From Lachnospiraceae bacterium (lineage in GTDB: Bacteria; Bacillota; Clostridia; Lachnospirales; Lachnospiraceae), in NCBI GenBank assembly GCA_030526195.1, contig JAUNDG010000016.1:1-57215 (forward strand): a DNA stretch of 57,215 bases, read 5' to 3'. Below the pieces are notes generated by a model. The model searched no databases, was not told where the DNA came from, and saw only the letters and a list, made by a program, of their open reading frames with translations. Position 1 is the first letter of the stretch; each line of letters begins with the position of its first letter. Positions 1 to 9,608 of the stretch are shown here, one piece after another. The position numbers and the translations under genes are program-made.

Positions 1-54
1 ACGCCCGAGCCCACGATTCCGCCGTCAACAGAGCCGCTTGATGCGGACATCTGA
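1..54 (+). CDS. possible 3' end of a truncated plus-strand gene
   Basis: Frame 1 is open from the window edge to TGA at 52-54 and would encode a Pro/Thr/Glu-rich tail ending PLDADI. A strong hairpin with a T tract follows about 100 bp later on the plus strand, which is what one expects after a plus-strand gene. Only 17 codons are visible, so no product can be named. Frames 2 and 3 cannot be excluded, although frame 2 would run through the terminator. Confidence 0.25.
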   Translation, partial: TPEPTIPPSTEPLDADI

Positions 55-151
55 GGCACTCAGCCTGCCAAAACGCTTTACCCAACCCTCAGGTATCGGT
101 AAAGCCGACATAAGCGAGAAAAGGCAGCCTGAACGGCCGCTGACTCATACA

Positions 152-197
152 AAAAGAACACCCGCCTGTTGGTCAATGACGCAGGCGGGTTTTTTTG
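152..197. terminator. bidirectional rho-independent terminator
   Basis: A 9-bp stem ACCCGCCTG / CAGGCGGGT (160-168 with 182-190) is followed on the plus strand by T(8). On the minus strand it is followed by a T-rich stretch (A run at 151-155 on plus). It can end the plus-strand gene entering from the left and the minus-strand hprK transcript. Confidence 0.8.
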
Positions 198-279
198 TTA
201 TTCAGGACTAAACGTGTTGGTCCATTTTGTATGGATTTGGTGCATTGCCGACACAGATCAGCCGATATCTTACGGATGA

Positions 280-1209
280 TCAATTGCCGGACATAAAGTT
301 CTCCTGGACGCGGCGATACAGTTCCTTAGCGGCATTATAGCCCATGCGTTTCTGTCTGTGGTTGATGGCCGCCGTTTCCACGATGACCGCCAGGTTACGG
401 CCGGGACGGACCGGGATGGCATGACACACCACTTTGTTCCCTAAATACTCGATGTATTCATCCTCGAGACCGAGGCGATCGTATTCGCGGGTCTTGTCCC
501 ATTCCTCCAGTTTGATCACCAGATCGATCTGTTTGGTATTGCGCACATGTTCGACACCGTACAGGGTCTTCACATCGATGACACCGATACCCCGCAGCTC
601 GATGAAATGACGGGTGATATCCGGGGCCTGACCCAGCAGGGACACATCGGACACACGACGGATTTCCACCACGTCATCACTGACGAGACGATGACCGCGG
701 CGGATCAGTTCCAACGCCGCCTCGCTCTTACCGATACCGGAGTCCCCGGTAATCAGAACGCCTTCACCGTCAACGTCCACCAGAACACCATGAATGGAAA
801 TGCAGGGGGCCAGCTCATAGGACAGCCAGCGGATGACTTCCGCCATGAAATCACTGGTAGCCCGCTCTGTGGTGAACACCGGCACATGATAACTGTTGGC
901 CATGGCCACCATGTCATCTGTCGGCACGGTCTGTGTGGTAAAGATCACGCAGGGAATGTCCCGTTGCAGGAACCGTTCAAAGGACTGCATCCTCTCCTCT
1001 GTTTCCATCTGCATGATATACGTATATTCCACGTACCCGATGATCTGAACACGTTCGTTAGCGAAATGTTCATAATACCCGGCCAGCTGAAGCGCCGGTC
1101 GGTTGATCTCGGTGGTACGGATCATGATCTTGTCAAGATTGATTTCCGGCGACAGGCATGTCAACCGCATAGCCTCCGCCAGTTTGGCTAAAGAAACCTC
1201 ATTTACCAT
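280..1209 (-). CDS. hprK: HPr kinase/phosphorylase
   Basis: 309 residues, the usual length for HprK. The enzyme phosphorylates and dephosphorylates Ser46 of HPr and of Crh, and is the sensor of carbon catabolite repression in Firmicutes. The P-loop GDSGIGKS is at about 155-162 and is preceded by GVLVDVDGEG. The C-terminal part contains RGIGVIDVKTLYG, typical of the family. The ATG start at 1209 has GGGAG about 8 nt upstream. It is the last gene of a leftward group with uvrC, separated from it by a structured spacer. A Crh-like substrate candidate lies at 23.7-23.9 kb. Identification is secure. Confidence 0.96.
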   Translation of the reverse strand: MVNEVSLAKLAEAMRLTCLSPEINLDKIMIRTTEINRPALQLAGYYEHFANERVQIIGYVEYTYIMQMETEERMQSFERFLQRDIPCVIFTTQTVPTDDMVAMANSYHVPVFTTERATSDFMAEVIRWLSYELAPCISIHGVLVDVDGEGVLITGDSGIGKSEAALELIRRGHRLVSDDVVEIRRVSDVSLLGQAPDITRHFIELRGIGVIDVKTLYGVEHVRNTKQIDLVIKLEEWDKTREYDRLGLEDEYIEYLGNKVVCHAIPVRPGRNLAVIVETAAINHRQKRMGYNAAKELYRRVQENFMSGN

Positions 1210-1235
1210 AAGACTGCTCCCTTCGTCATATATCT

Positions 1236-1369
1236 ATCGGACATCCGTGAAGCGGACACGCGCAATATACGCAGGGCACGATGCCCGCTTCGCTGCTTGC
1301 TCGTGAACCACAGCTACCTTCGGTAGCCCATCAGCAGGGGCTTTTACCCCTGAATGACCTCTGTCCGAT
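1236..1369. repeat. 134-bp intergenic element with terminal inverted repeats
   Basis: The spacer between uvrC and hprK is bounded by ATCGGACA (1236-1243) and TGTCCGAT (1362-1369), an 8-bp perfect inverted repeat. Inside are GAAGCGG/CCGCTTC (1249-1255 with 1285-1291), GGGCA/TGCCC (1274-1286), GCTACC/GGTAGC (1313-1327) and CAGGGG/CCCCTG (1335-1352). Part of it (CGGACAnnCGCAATA..C.CAGGGC) recurs at 46919 and 54870. It may be a MITE-like element or a folded RNA in the uvrC-hprK transcript. Confidence 0.55.
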
Positions 1370-1388
1370 TTCATCCATTATAACACAT

Positions 1389-3284
1389 TCAGTCCTCTGA
1401 TTCTGCCTTCGGTTGTGTGTTATTTCTGAAAAAATCAAAGACAGACCGGGCCGCCGCCTCGTTCATGCCGGGAACGGCCTTCAGCGTATCCACATCGGCC
1501 AGACGAATCTCTTCAATCGTTTTGAAATGCTTCATCAGCGCCCGCCGTCTGGTGGTGCCGATACCGGGAATATCATCCAGTACGGAATGCACCTGTCCCT
1601 TGCTCCTTAAAAGCCGGTGATACTCGATGGCAAACCGGTGGGCCTCATCCTGAAGCCGGGTGATGAGCTGGAACACCTCTGCGTGGCGATCCAGCATGAT
1701 TTCCTTGTTATGAAAATACAGCCCCCGGGTCCGGTGATTGTCGTCTTTTACCATGCCCGCCACGGGAATCGACAGCCCCATTTTCGCAAGGACAGACTCC
1801 GCAATATTCACCTGACCGCGGCCGCCGTCCATCATGATGAGATCCGGCAGCCGTTCAAAGCCCTGGGAGCCCTCTGAGGCCCGTTTGAAGCGGCGGGTGA
1901 GGACTTCCTCCATGGAGGCGTAATCGTTGGGGCCGATGACCGTTTTGATGCGGAATTTCCGGTAATCTGTCCGCTTGGGCCGGCCCTTTTCATAGACCAC
2001 CATGGAGCCGACGGATTCAAAGCCGCTGATGTTGGAAATATCGAAGGCCTCCATCCGCTCCGCCGACGGGATACCCAGAAGCTCCGCTATCTGCCGGACG
2101 GCGCCGGCGGTACGCAGTTCTTCCCTTCTGAGGCGCTCTCTGTCCCGATTTAAGACCATCGCCGCATTCTCCGCAGCCATGGTGACCAGTTTCTCCTTGA
2201 TGCCCTTCTGGGGGATCCTGATGGCCACACGGGCGCCCTTCTTCCGGGTCAGGTAGTCGGACAAGAGTTCCCGATCCGGCAGATCAAAGGGCAGCATCAG
2301 TTCCCCGGGGATATAGGGTGTACCGGAATAATACTGGGTGATGAATTCCGACAGCAGAATCGCCGGATCCTCCGTCTCATTGACTTCCATATAAAAATGC
2401 TCCCGGCCGATGAGTTTGCCGTTCCGGACAAAGAAGACCTGGACCACGCAGTCGGCCTGCAGGAGGTCTGTCTGCGCCGCATCCGAGGCGCTGTTGACAG
2501 CAATGGCCATCACGTCCCGGTCATCACCGCCGGTGCCCGTGATCTTCTGCCGCTCCGTCACCTGGCGGATGCTGTCAATGAGATCCCGATAACCGGCCGC
2601 CTCCTCGAAACGCATATCCTCAGAAGCCGCCATCATTTTGTCTGTGAGGGACGCAATTTCCTCATCCACATGACCACCCAGAAATGACACGGCCTTCTTC
2701 ACCTGCTCCCGATAGGCTTCCTCGGACTGATGCCCCAGGCAGGGGGCCTCACACTGCCCGATATGATAATAGAGGCAGGATTCCGTTTTTCCCGGCACGA
2801 TCTTTTTCCGACAGGGCCGGATCTTATACAGCTTCCGCACGAGATCGATGGTATCCCTGACCGCCGTCACATTGGTAAAAGGGCCGAAATACCGGCTGCT
2901 GTCCTTGCGGATCTGACGAGCCAGCTGCACCTGGGGCCAGGTTTCGCCCACGGTCACCTTGATGAAGGGATAGGTCTTATCATCCATCAGCATGGTGTTG
3001 TACTTCGGCCGATGCTCCTTGATAAGATTATTTTCCAGCACCAGAGCCTCCAGCTCGCTGTCCGTAACGATGTACTCAAAATGATGAATGCGGCCGATCA
3101 TGCTCTCGATCTTGGGCCCCCGGGCCGACCGCTGACTCTTCTGAAAATACTGCCGCACCCGGTTCTTCAGACTGACCGCCTTGCCCACGTAAATGATCTC
3201 GTCGGTCTCATCATGCATGATGTAGACCCCGGGCTGCGCCGGCAGCTTCTTCAGTTCTTCCTCAATAACAAAATCGTTTTCCAT
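1389..3284 (-). CDS. uvrC: excinuclease ABC subunit C
   Basis: UvrC makes both incisions around DNA lesions during nucleotide excision repair, after damage recognition by UvrA and UvrB. The N-terminal GIY-YIG nuclease is visible (PGVYIMHDETDEIIYVGKA). A UVR motif lies near residues 205-240 (EDMRFEEAAGYRDLI), the RNase H-like endonuclease domain occupies the C-terminal half (EAFDISNISG, MMDGGRGQV), and a helix-hairpin-helix pair closes the protein (DDIPGIGTTRRRALMKHF). An ATG three codons upstream (3293) is possible, but AGGA sits at proper distance only from the ATG at 3284, giving 631 residues. It is transcribed toward hprK. Confidence 0.96.
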   Translation of the reverse strand: MENDFVIEEELKKLPAQPGVYIMHDETDEIIYVGKAVSLKNRVRQYFQKSQRSARGPKIESMIGRIHHFEYIVTDSELEALVLENNLIKEHRPKYNTMLMDDKTYPFIKVTVGETWPQVQLARQIRKDSSRYFGPFTNVTAVRDTIDLVRKLYKIRPCRKKIVPGKTESCLYYHIGQCEAPCLGHQSEEAYREQVKKAVSFLGGHVDEEIASLTDKMMAASEDMRFEEAAGYRDLIDSIRQVTERQKITGTGGDDRDVMAIAVNSASDAAQTDLLQADCVVQVFFVRNGKLIGREHFYMEVNETEDPAILLSEFITQYYSGTPYIPGELMLPFDLPDRELLSDYLTRKKGARVAIRIPQKGIKEKLVTMAAENAAMVLNRDRERLRREELRTAGAVRQIAELLGIPSAERMEAFDISNISGFESVGSMVVYEKGRPKRTDYRKFRIKTVIGPNDYASMEEVLTRRFKRASEGSQGFERLPDLIMMDGGRGQVNIAESVLAKMGLSIPVAGMVKDDNHRTRGLYFHNKEIMLDRHAEVFQLITRLQDEAHRFAIEYHRLLRSKGQVHSVLDDIPGIGTTRRRALMKHFKTIEEIRLADVDTLKAVPGMNEAAARSVFDFFRNNTQPKAESED

Positions 3285-3384
3285 ATATGTCATCCTGTGA
3301 TACCGTATGCTTTCGCTTCAGGCTGACACGGCAAGTCCTGTCGTGTCGAAACCGTTTCCCGTCAATCACACCGGCCTCTTATGC

Positions 3385-3418
3385 TGAAAAACGGCAGGAT
3401 TCCAAGAACCCTGCCGTC
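3385..3418 (-). terminator. rho-independent terminator after ftsH
   Basis: On the minus strand, ACGGCAGG and CCTGCCGT form a stem around a 10-nt loop, followed by TTTTT. It lies 8 bp beyond the ftsH stop codon. Confidence 0.85.
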
Positions 3419-3425
3419 TGCGGTA

Positions 3426-5576
3426 TCAGTTAAAATCGTTGTTCAGTTCATCGTCCTGAAGAGGTGTGATGCTGTCGCGGATATCCAGTTCCTCCGGCAG
3501 ATCACCTTCGTCATAGAACCAGTCCTGCTGATCTTCGGAAATGGGTTCCCCGGCCGGTGCGGCGTTCTGAGAAGACACATCGACGTCAGCAGCCTCATTT
3601 TCGAAAATGGGCTGAGTGGCTGCCTCATCTGAAGGGGCGTGCCACTTTTTCATTTCCTCATCATCGGCCCGACGTTCTTCAAAACGGCCAACCTTGGTGC
3701 GGGTATTCTGAAGGCCTTCCACATCGCGGAAAATGGCCATGAATTCCTTACCGGTGATGGTTTCCTTGCGAATCAGGTAATCGGCGATCTGATCCAGGGA
3801 TTCCCGATGGGCCCGAAGCAGCTCAAGTGCCTGCTGATAGGCTTTCTTCAGCATTTCCATGACCTCGTGATCCACTTCTGTGGCGGTTTCGTCACCGCAG
3901 TTCATGACAGGACGGCCGTCCAGGTACTGATGCTCGACGGAAGCCAGTCCCATAAGGCCAAACTTATCGGACATACCGTACTGTGTAATCATGGCCCGGG
4001 CGATCTTGGTGGCCTGCTCAATATCATTAGCAGCACCGGTGGTCACCGTGTCAAAGACGATCTCTTCAGCGGCTCGACCGCCCAGAGACACCACCAGACG
4101 AGCCTCCAGTTCCTTCTTGGTGTTGAGGAACTTCTCTTCCTCCGGCACCTGCATCACGTAGCCCAGAGCACCCATGGTTCTGGGGATGATGGTGATCTTC
4201 TGAACCGGCTCGGCATTCTTCTGCAGAGCTGTCAGGAGGGCATGGCCAACCTCATGATAAGACACGATGCGACGTTCTTCCTGACTCATGATGCGGTCTT
4301 TCTTTTCCTTACCCACCAGCACGATTTCAACCGCATCCAGAAGGTCCTTCTGGGACACAGCCCGGCGACCGTTCTTGACGGCCAGGATAGCAGCCTCGTT
4401 GATCATATTGGCCAGATCGGAGCCTACAGCGCCGCTGGTGGCCAGAGCCACGGCATCCAGGTCAACGGACTCATCGATGAGCACGTCCTTGCTGTGGACC
4501 TTCAGGATGGCCACACGGCCCTTCAGGTCGGGACGATCCACGATGACACGACGGTCAAAACGGCCCGGTCTTAAAAGAGCCGGATCCAGCACCTCAGGAC
4601 GGTTGGTGGCAGCCAGAATCAGAAGACCCTTGGAGGCTTCAAAGCCATCCATTTCCGCCAGAAGCTGGTTCAGTGTCTGCTCACGCTCGTCATTACCACC
4701 GCCGTAGCCGTTGCTGTCACGACGCTTACCGATGGCATCGATTTCATCGATGAAGACGATACAAGGGGAATTCTTTTTAGCTTCTTCGAAAAGATCACGG
4801 ACACGACTGGCGCCGACACCGACGAACATTTCGACGAATTCAGAACCGGATAATGAGAAGAACGGCACATGAGCCTCACCGGCCACAGCCTTAGCCAGCA
4901 GAGTTTTACCGGTACCCGGAGGGCCTACCAGCAAAGCGCCCTTGGGGAGCTTCGCACCGATGGCTGTAAACTTACCCGGATTGTGCAGGAATTCGACGAT
5001 TTCCTGCAGGGATTCCTTGGCCTCATCCTCACCGGCCACATCCTTAAATGTGACACCGGTCTCCTGCTGGATATAGGATTTGGCGCGGCTCTTGCCCACG
5101 CCCATGAGGCCGCCGCCACCCTTGTTCATACGACTCATCAACAGATTGAAGACGATCATGAACAGGATCAGCGGGATAATAAAGCTTAAGATGGATGACA
5201 TGATGCCGGACAGCGCAGACGCTTCAGCCTTGGAGAATTCCACGCCGGCTTTTTCCAGACGGGCCGTCAGAGCGGTCTCATCTTCTGTCATGGTGGCATA
5301 ATAGCTCATCACCGGCTCATTGGCATCACTCTCACCGGATTTCGGTGTGATAATGACAGAGCCTGTTTTCATTTCCACAGAGGCCACAGTACCGTCATTC
5401 AGCATGGAAATGAAGCGGTCATAGGTGATCTCTCTGGAATCGGAACCTGAGAAAGCTCCCGAGAAAATGCTCATACAGACCAGACTCAGCAGAATGGCGA
5501 TCAGGACCATCATCAGGCCATTGCCTTTGCGCGGTTCCTTGTTCTGCGGTGAGCGGTTATTGTTGTTATCGGGCAT
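3426..5576 (-). CDS. ftsH: ATP-dependent zinc metalloprotease FtsH
   Basis: Membrane-anchored AAA+ protease that degrades misassembled membrane proteins and selected cytoplasmic regulators. Transmembrane helix 1 lies at about 20-42, an extracytoplasmic segment follows, and helix 2 lies at about 123-147. The AAA module shows Walker A GPPGTGKT (218-225), Walker [10 protein letters not shown] (272-280) and the second region of homology with [10 protein letters not shown]. The zinc protease site HEVGH is at 441-445. The C-terminal tail beyond about 620 is acidic and low in complexity. 716 residues is a little longer than the Bacillus protein, mainly through this tail. AAGGAGG precedes the start, and a sigma-A-type promoter is recognisable upstream. 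Confidence 0.97.
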   Translation of the reverse strand: MPDNNNNRSPQNKEPRKGNGLMMVLIAILLSLVCMSIFSGAFSGSDSREITYDRFISMLNDGTVASVEMKTGSVIITPKSGESDANEPVMSYYATMTEDETALTARLEKAGVEFSKAEASALSGIMSSILSFIIPLILFMIVFNLLMSRMNKGGGGLMGVGKSRAKSYIQQETGVTFKDVAGEDEAKESLQEIVEFLHNPGKFTAIGAKLPKGALLVGPPGTGKTLLAKAVAGEAHVPFFSLSGSEFVEMFVGVGASRVRDLFEEAKKNSPCIVFIDEIDAIGKRRDSNGYGGGNDEREQTLNQLLAEMDGFEASKGLLILAATNRPEVLDPALLRPGRFDRRVIVDRPDLKGRVAILKVHSKDVLIDESVDLDAVALATSGAVGSDLANMINEAAILAVKNGRRAVSQKDLLDAVEIVLVGKEKKDRIMSQEERRIVSYHEVGHALLTALQKNAEPVQKITIIPRTMGALGYVMQVPEEEKFLNTKKELEARLVVSLGGRAAEEIVFDTVTTGAANDIEQATKIARAMITQYGMSDKFGLMGLASVEHQYLDGRPVMNCGDETATEVDHEVMEMLKKAYQQALELLRAHRESLDQIADYLIRKETITGKEFMAIFRDVEGLQNTRTKVGRFEERRADDEEMKKWHAPSDEAATQPIFENEAADVDVSSQNAAPAGEPISEDQQDWFYDEGDLPEELDIRDSITPLQDDELNNDFN

Positions 5577-5604
5577 TCCAAAACCTCCTTAACAAATTCC
5601 TTTT

Positions 5605-5633
5605 ATTATAAAGTTTTGGGAGAATGAATGCAA
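5605..5633 (-). promoter_or_regulatory. sigma-A-type promoter of ftsH
   Basis: On the minus strand TTGCAT (5628-5633), a 17-nt spacer and a perfect TATAAT (5605-5610). It sits about 30 bp before the ftsH start codon and its AAGGAGG site. Confidence 0.8.
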
Positions 5634-5682
5634 GTCGTGGGCATTTCTTTAAGATATCTTTTAGATTTTGGCTTCCTGCCCA

Positions 5683-5791
5683 TATCCCTTCGGTAACACC
5701 TCGATTCCGCTTCGCTCCTTCTCGGTGATTACCGTTCGCCAAATGAATCCTTTCATGCAAGCATGAGGATTCACTTGGCTCATCGGGATAA
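5683..5791. repeat. 109-bp inverted-repeat element, copy A
   Basis: This stretch is about 95% identical (5 mismatches by eye) to 40223-40331. It starts TATCCC and ends GGGATA. Inside are two long hairpins: CGGTAACACC with GGTGATTACCG, and AATGAATCC...TCATGCAAGCATGA...GGATTCACTT. The predicted fold is a closed three-way junction. It fills most of the 311-bp gap between rplQ and ftsH, between the rplQ terminator and the ftsH promoter. No coding capacity is evident. Confidence 0.85.
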
Positions 5792-5820
5792 ACAAAACGC
5801 GCATCCCGAAGGATGCGCGT
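5791..5820 (-). terminator. terminator of the S10-spc-alpha operon
   Basis: ACGCGCATCC cgaa GGATGCGCGT (5797-5820) is a perfect 10-bp stem with a tetraloop. It is followed on the minus strand by TTTTGTTT. The repeat element copy A begins immediately after this T tract. Confidence 0.9.
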
Positions 5821-5887
5821 TAAGTGTGCGTTAATTTTTAATGTGTGTAATTAGTGAGTTTATGCCGTTTGCACGGCGTTTGGAAAA

Positions 5888-6424
5888 TTATACCAGCTCG
5901 AGAAGAACCTTTGTAGCGGCATCACCCGGACGCTGAGCGATCTTCACGATTCTTGTGTAACCACCGTTGCGGTTCACATACTTCGGAGCGATCTCATCGA
6001 ACATCTTAGCGGGCATATCCACAACCTTTGTGTTTCTCTTGCGGCCCTTACCGGCAGCCGGAACTTCCTTTACCGGATAGAAGACAGCGGCCATTTTACG
6101 TCTGGCATGCAGACGGGACGGCATATCTTTCTTGATTTCTTTTTCGACTTCGTCGTAAACGGTAACTTTCTTACCATCGACAACTTCTTTCACTCTCTTG
6201 CCTTCGGCATCCTTGCGCGGAACCTTAGCTGTAACAGTGACAGTTTCGAAGTTATCCATTTCTTTAACAGCCATGGCGATAAGACCTTCAGCGATCTTAC
6301 GGACTTCCTTAGCCTTAGCTTCAGTTGTCACGATGTGGCCATGATACAGAAGAGCTGTAACCTGATTTCTCAGGAGAGCTTTTCTCTGGGAAGCTGTTCT
6401 GCTTAATTTTCTATAACCAGCCAT
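5888..6424 (-). CDS. rplQ: 50S ribosomal protein L17
   Basis: Large-subunit protein lining the area near the peptide exit tunnel. The N-terminus ([17 protein letters not shown]) is the L17 signature. At 178 residues it is longer than the roughly 120-residue Bacillus form. The excess is a charged insertion at about 68-130 ([16 protein letters not shown] onward), as is common in Clostridia. It is the last gene of the alpha operon, has AGGAGG before the start, and is followed by the operon terminator. Confidence 0.95.
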   Translation of the reverse strand: MAGYRKLSRTASQRKALLRNQVTALLYHGHIVTTEAKAKEVRKIAEGLIAMAVKEMDNFETVTVTAKVPRKDAEGKRVKEVVDGKKVTVYDEVEKEIKKDMPSRLHARRKMAAVFYPVKEVPAAGKGRKRNTKVVDMPAKMFDEIAPKYVNRNGGYTRIVKIAQRPGDAATKVLLELV

Positions 6425-6503
6425 TTTAAAATCCTCCTATCGGCGGCACACGGCATCACGCATTTTCAGGCTTACTGATACCCTGCGGACTGTCCGCCAT
6501 TCA

Positions 6504-7466
6504 TTATTCGTCGCTAGGTTTCAGCTGCAGACCGAGATCTTTCAGCTTGGCGAGGACTTCTTCCAGTGACTTACGGCCCAGGTTACGGACCTTCATCATA
6601 TCTTCAGAAGTCTTGGAGCATAATTCCTCAACGGTATTAATACCGGCCCTCTTAAGGCAATTGTAGGAACGGACGGAAAGTTCGAGTTCGTCGATGTTCA
6701 TTTCGAGAACTTTCTCTTTTTCATCGTCCTCTTTTTCAATCATGATTTCAGCAGTCTGAGCTGCTTCTGTCAGATTGACAAATAACTTCAGGTGTTCATT
6801 CAGCACCTTAGCAGCAAGGCTGACGGCCTCACGCGGTGATAATGTTCCTTTAGTCCAGACATCAAGTGTCAGTCTGTCGTAATCAGTCTGCTGTCCGACA
6901 CGTGTATTGGTCACGGCCATGTTGACACGTTCGATCGGTGTGTAAATGGCATCAACGGCGATAACACCGATAGCCATATCGTCTGTCTTAGACTTTTCAG
7001 CGCTGACATAACCACGGCCGTTGGTGATTGTCAGTTCCATGTAGACCTTGGAATCACTGCCACCGGAAACGGTTGCGATAACCTGATCCGGGTTCATGAT
7101 CTCAATGTCAGGATCAGCCTGAATATCGGAGGCGTGGATAATACCCTCGCCTTCGAATTCAATATAAGCTGTCTTCGGTTCATCAGAGCCTGATGAATTA
7201 CGAATAGCCAGACTCTTCAGGTTCATGATAACCTCGGAAACGTCTTCTTTGACGCCCGGGATTGTTGTGAACTCATGAAGGACACCATCGATCTTTACCT
7301 GACTGACGGCTGCTCCGGGCAGAGAAGAGAGCATAATTCTTCTCAGGGCATTACCAAGTGTTGTACCATAGCCTCTTTCGAGCGGTTCAACAACAAAGCG
7401 ACCGTAGTTTTTACCACTCTGTTCATCCATAGTGATCTTCGGCTTATTGAAATCAAACACTGACAT
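6504..7466 (-). CDS. rpoA: DNA-directed RNA polymerase subunit alpha
   Basis: 320 residues. The N-terminal dimerisation domain carries [25 protein letters not shown]. The C-terminal domain, which contacts UP elements and activators, starts near residue 255 ([18 protein letters not shown]) and contains the [12 protein letters not shown] segment. A perfect AAGGAGG precedes the ATG. It sits between rpsD and rplQ, the standard alpha-operon order in Firmicutes. Confidence 0.98.
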   Translation of the reverse strand: MSVFDFNKPKITMDEQSGKNYGRFVVEPLERGYGTTLGNALRRIMLSSLPGAAVSQVKIDGVLHEFTTIPGVKEDVSEVIMNLKSLAIRNSSGSDEPKTAYIEFEGEGIIHASDIQADPDIEIMNPDQVIATVSGGSDSKVYMELTITNGRGYVSAEKSKTDDMAIGVIAVDAIYTPIERVNMAVTNTRVGQQTDYDRLTLDVWTKGTLSPREAVSLAAKVLNEHLKLFVNLTEAAQTAEIMIEKEDDEKEKVLEMNIDELELSVRSYNCLKRAGINTVEELCSKTSEDMMKVRNLGRKSLEEVLAKLKDLGLQLKPSDE

Positions 7467-7484
7467 GTCCCTCCTTTACAGCGA

Positions 7485-8105
7485 TTACTTAGAATATAAC
7501 TCGACGATGAGCATTTCGTTGACCGGAACATCGATAGCTTCGCGTCTCGGAACTTCCTTAACAACGCCGCTCAGATTGTCACGATCAGCTTCCAGCCATT
7601 CCGGAACCATACGGCCGGCTGTTGCGGCCAGGATGCCTTCATGACCTCTGTCTTCGCCGTTACCTTTGTAACGAGCTGAAGAACGCTTACCTTCTTTGAT
7701 TTCGACCTTATCACCGGCCTTAACCTGATAAGACGGAATGTTAACCAGCTTGCCGTTAACAAGAACATGACGATGGTCAACGATCTGACGAGCTTCTCTT
7801 CTTGTTCTGGCATAGCCAAGACGGAAGATAACATTGTCAAGTCTCATTTCCAGCATGGCCATGAGGTTTTCACCGGTCATGCCCTTCATCTGGTCAGCTT
7901 TCTTATAGTAATTACGGAACGGTTTTTCCAGAACGCCGTAGATGAATTTAGCTTTCTGTTTTTCACGAAGCTGAAGGCCATATTCTGAAACCTTGCGAGA
8001 GCTTCTCTTTAACTGTCTGTTAGATTTTTTGTCAATACCCAGGACAGCCGGTTCCAGACCAAGGGAACGGCATCTTTTCAGAACAGGTACTCTGTTTACT
8101 GCCAT
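7485..8105 (-). CDS. rpsD: 30S ribosomal protein S4
   Basis: Primary 16S rRNA-binding protein of the 30S body, and in several bacteria a translational repressor of its own operon. 206 residues with an S4 RNA-binding domain (MRLDNVIFRLGYARTRREARQIVDHRHVLVNG). No N-terminal zinc CXXC motif is present, so this is the zinc-free type. It lies inside the alpha operon, as in Clostridia; in Bacillus rpsD is elsewhere. Confidence 0.97.
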   Translation of the reverse strand: MAVNRVPVLKRCRSLGLEPAVLGIDKKSNRQLKRSSRKVSEYGLQLREKQKAKFIYGVLEKPFRNYYKKADQMKGMTGENLMAMLEMRLDNVIFRLGYARTRREARQIVDHRHVLVNGKLVNIPSYQVKAGDKVEIKEGKRSSARYKGNGEDRGHEGILAATAGRMVPEWLEADRDNLSGVVKEVPRREAIDVPVNEMLIVELYSK

Positions 8106-8128
8106 CTATAATTCCTCCTGTATGTGGC

Positions 8129-8530
8129 TTATACTCTTCTGCGTTTCGGCGGACGGCATCCGTTGTGCGGAACCGGTGTGCAGTCTTCGATGGAAAGAAC
8201 CTGAAGACCGGATGCTGCAAGTGCACGGATAGCGGCTTCACGGCCTGAACCCGGACCCTTAACAAATACCTCAACAGTCTTCAGACCATGCGGCAGAGCG
8301 GCCTTAACGGCTGTTTCTGCGGCCATCTGAGCTGCATAAGGAGTAGATTTTCTTGAACCGCGGAAACCAAGGCCACCGGCAGAAGCCCATGAAAGAGCGT
8401 TGCCGTTAGCATCTGTCAACGTCACGATTGTGTTGTTGAAGGATGCCTGGATATGAGCCTGTCCATGTTCAACGTTTTTTCTGACGCGGCGTTTGCCAGT
8501 CGTCTTCTTTGTCACTTTCTGTTTTGCCAT
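8129..8530 (-). CDS. rpsK: 30S ribosomal protein S11
   Basis: 133-residue platform protein of the small subunit. The sequence [19 protein letters not shown] and the C-terminal [18 protein letters not shown] are diagnostic. It is co-transcribed with rpsM upstream and rpsD downstream. Confidence 0.97.
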   Translation of the reverse strand: MAKQKVTKKTTGKRRVRKNVEHGQAHIQASFNNTIVTLTDANGNALSWASAGGLGFRGSRKSTPYAAQMAAETAVKAALPHGLKTVEVFVKGPGSGREAAIRALAASGLQVLSIEDCTPVPHNGCRPPKRRRV

Positions 8531-8575
8531 AATAAAAACTAACCTACCTTCTTATTATCTCTTCAGTTCCACGAA

Positions 8576-8944
8576 TTATTTCTTCTTATTGGCGACCGTA
8601 TGTCTCGGACCCTTACGGGTTCTGGCATTGTTCTTGGTGTTCTGACCACGAACCGGAAGGCCTTTTCTGTGGCGGATACCTCTGTAGCAGCCGATCTCCT
8701 GAAGACGCTTGATATTCATAGCGATTTCACGACGAAGGTCGCCTTCCACAGTACAGGTTGCATCCATAACATCTTTGATCCGACCTACTTCTTCGTCTGT
8801 CAGGTCTCTGCAGCGAGTATTCGGATCAACTTTCGCATCTGCGAGAATTCTGTTTGAAGTTGTGCGGCCAATACCATAAATGTATGTCAGGCCAATTTCA
8901 ACTCTTTTGTCTCTCGGTAAATCTACGCCGGCTAAACGAGCCAT
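8576..8944 (-). CDS. rpsM: 30S ribosomal protein S13
   Basis: 122 residues. S13 forms intersubunit bridges and contacts the P-site tRNA. It opens [20 protein letters not shown] and ends in the basic tail [16 protein letters not shown], both typical. It is the first gene after a 210-bp structured gap, so it may head a separately controlled alpha-operon segment. Confidence 0.97.
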   Translation of the reverse strand: MARLAGVDLPRDKRVEIGLTYIYGIGRTTSNRILADAKVDPNTRCRDLTDEEVGRIKDVMDATCTVEGDLRREIAMNIKRLQEIGCYRGIRHRKGLPVRGQNTKNNARTRKGPRHTVANKKK

Positions 8945-9154
8945 CGCAATACCTCCATTTGTTTCTTTTTGTTACTGTTTACGGTTTCCTAAATGGGGTA
9001 TGATCACATACCCAGCCATGTGTGTGCTCACATGACCTTTCCGGCGAAATGACACGCCGGTTTTAAGCACCTCTCATCGCGATGGTTTCCATCTGCCGAG
9101 TTAAAAACCTGTGCAGCCGCGTACAGGTTTGGTTTCGAGGTTAGGACAGTTCAA
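8945..9154 (-). promoter_or_regulatory. structured rpmJ-rpsM spacer, candidate attenuator and leader
   Basis: This is the largest gap inside the ribosomal operon. On the transcribed (minus) strand it begins with AACCTGT/ACAGGTT (9106-9112 with 9123-9129) followed by TTTTT, a terminator-like hairpin about 25 nt after the rpmJ stop. Three further perfect stems follow: CCGGCG/CGCCGG (9041-9060), CATGTG/CACATG (9018-9035) and GGGTATG/CATACCC (8996-9013). An mRNA leader controlling rpsM-rpsK-rpsD-rpoA-rplQ is inferred, not proven. Confidence 0.55.
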
Positions 9155-9268
9155 TTAACCCTGTCTCTGTTTGTGCTTCGGGTTTTCGCAGATAATACGA
9201 ATAGAACCCTTTCTTCTAATAACTTTGCACTTTTCGCACATCGGTTTTACGGAAGATCTAACTTTCAT
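9155..9268 (-). CDS. rpmJ: 50S ribosomal protein L36
   Basis: A 37-residue protein beginning [20 protein letters not shown] and ending NPKHKQRQG. The zinc ligands CxxC...C...H are present (Cys11, Cys14, Cys27, His32), so this is the zinc-binding form. GGAGG lies just before the ATG. The position between infA and rpsM is the standard one. Confidence 0.95.
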   Translation of the reverse strand: MKVRSSVKPMCEKCKVIRRKGSIRIICENPKHKQRQG

Positions 9269-9351
9269 TTTGCCCTCCTTTCCGTAAATAAACGCACTAC
9301 CGCGCGAGGATAAATTATAGCACCAAATTTACCGGATGACAAGGGGTTCTT

Positions 9352-9570
9352 TTACTTATCTCGCCAAACAATTCTGCCTTTGCTTAAATCGTAGGGAGAA
9401 AGCTCAATTGTAACCTTATCGCCCGGAAGGATTCTGATAAAATTCATTCTCAGCTTGCCGCTGATGTGTGCCAGAACGACATGACCGTTCTGAAGTTCAA
9501 CCTTAAACATGGCATTCGGAAGTTTTTCAAGGACCTTGCCTTCGACTTCAATGGAATCTGCCTTTGACAT
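9352..9570 (-). CDS. infA: translation initiation factor IF-1
   Basis: 72 residues, a single OB fold that binds the A site of the 30S subunit during initiation. The family pattern [33 protein letters not shown] and ending KGRIVWRDK is complete. It lies between map and rpmJ as in Bacillus and Clostridia. No KOW-type RNA-binding gene sits between map and infA. Confidence 0.97.
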   Translation of the reverse strand: MSKADSIEVEGKVLEKLPNAMFKVELQNGHVVLAHISGKLRMNFIRILPGDKVTIELSPYDLSKGRIVWRDK

Positions 9571-9608
9571 ATGTGTTATGCCTCCTCTTTCATCTGCAAT
9601 ATCATTTC

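Noticed and set aside
547-1191. Long open frame opposite hprK (214 codons)
   Set aside because: Antisense to a clear, full-length hprK; its composition is that of a shadow frame and it has no ribosome site.
3639-4574. 311-codon open frame opposite ftsH
   Set aside because: Antisense to the conserved AAA and protease region; no family features of its own.
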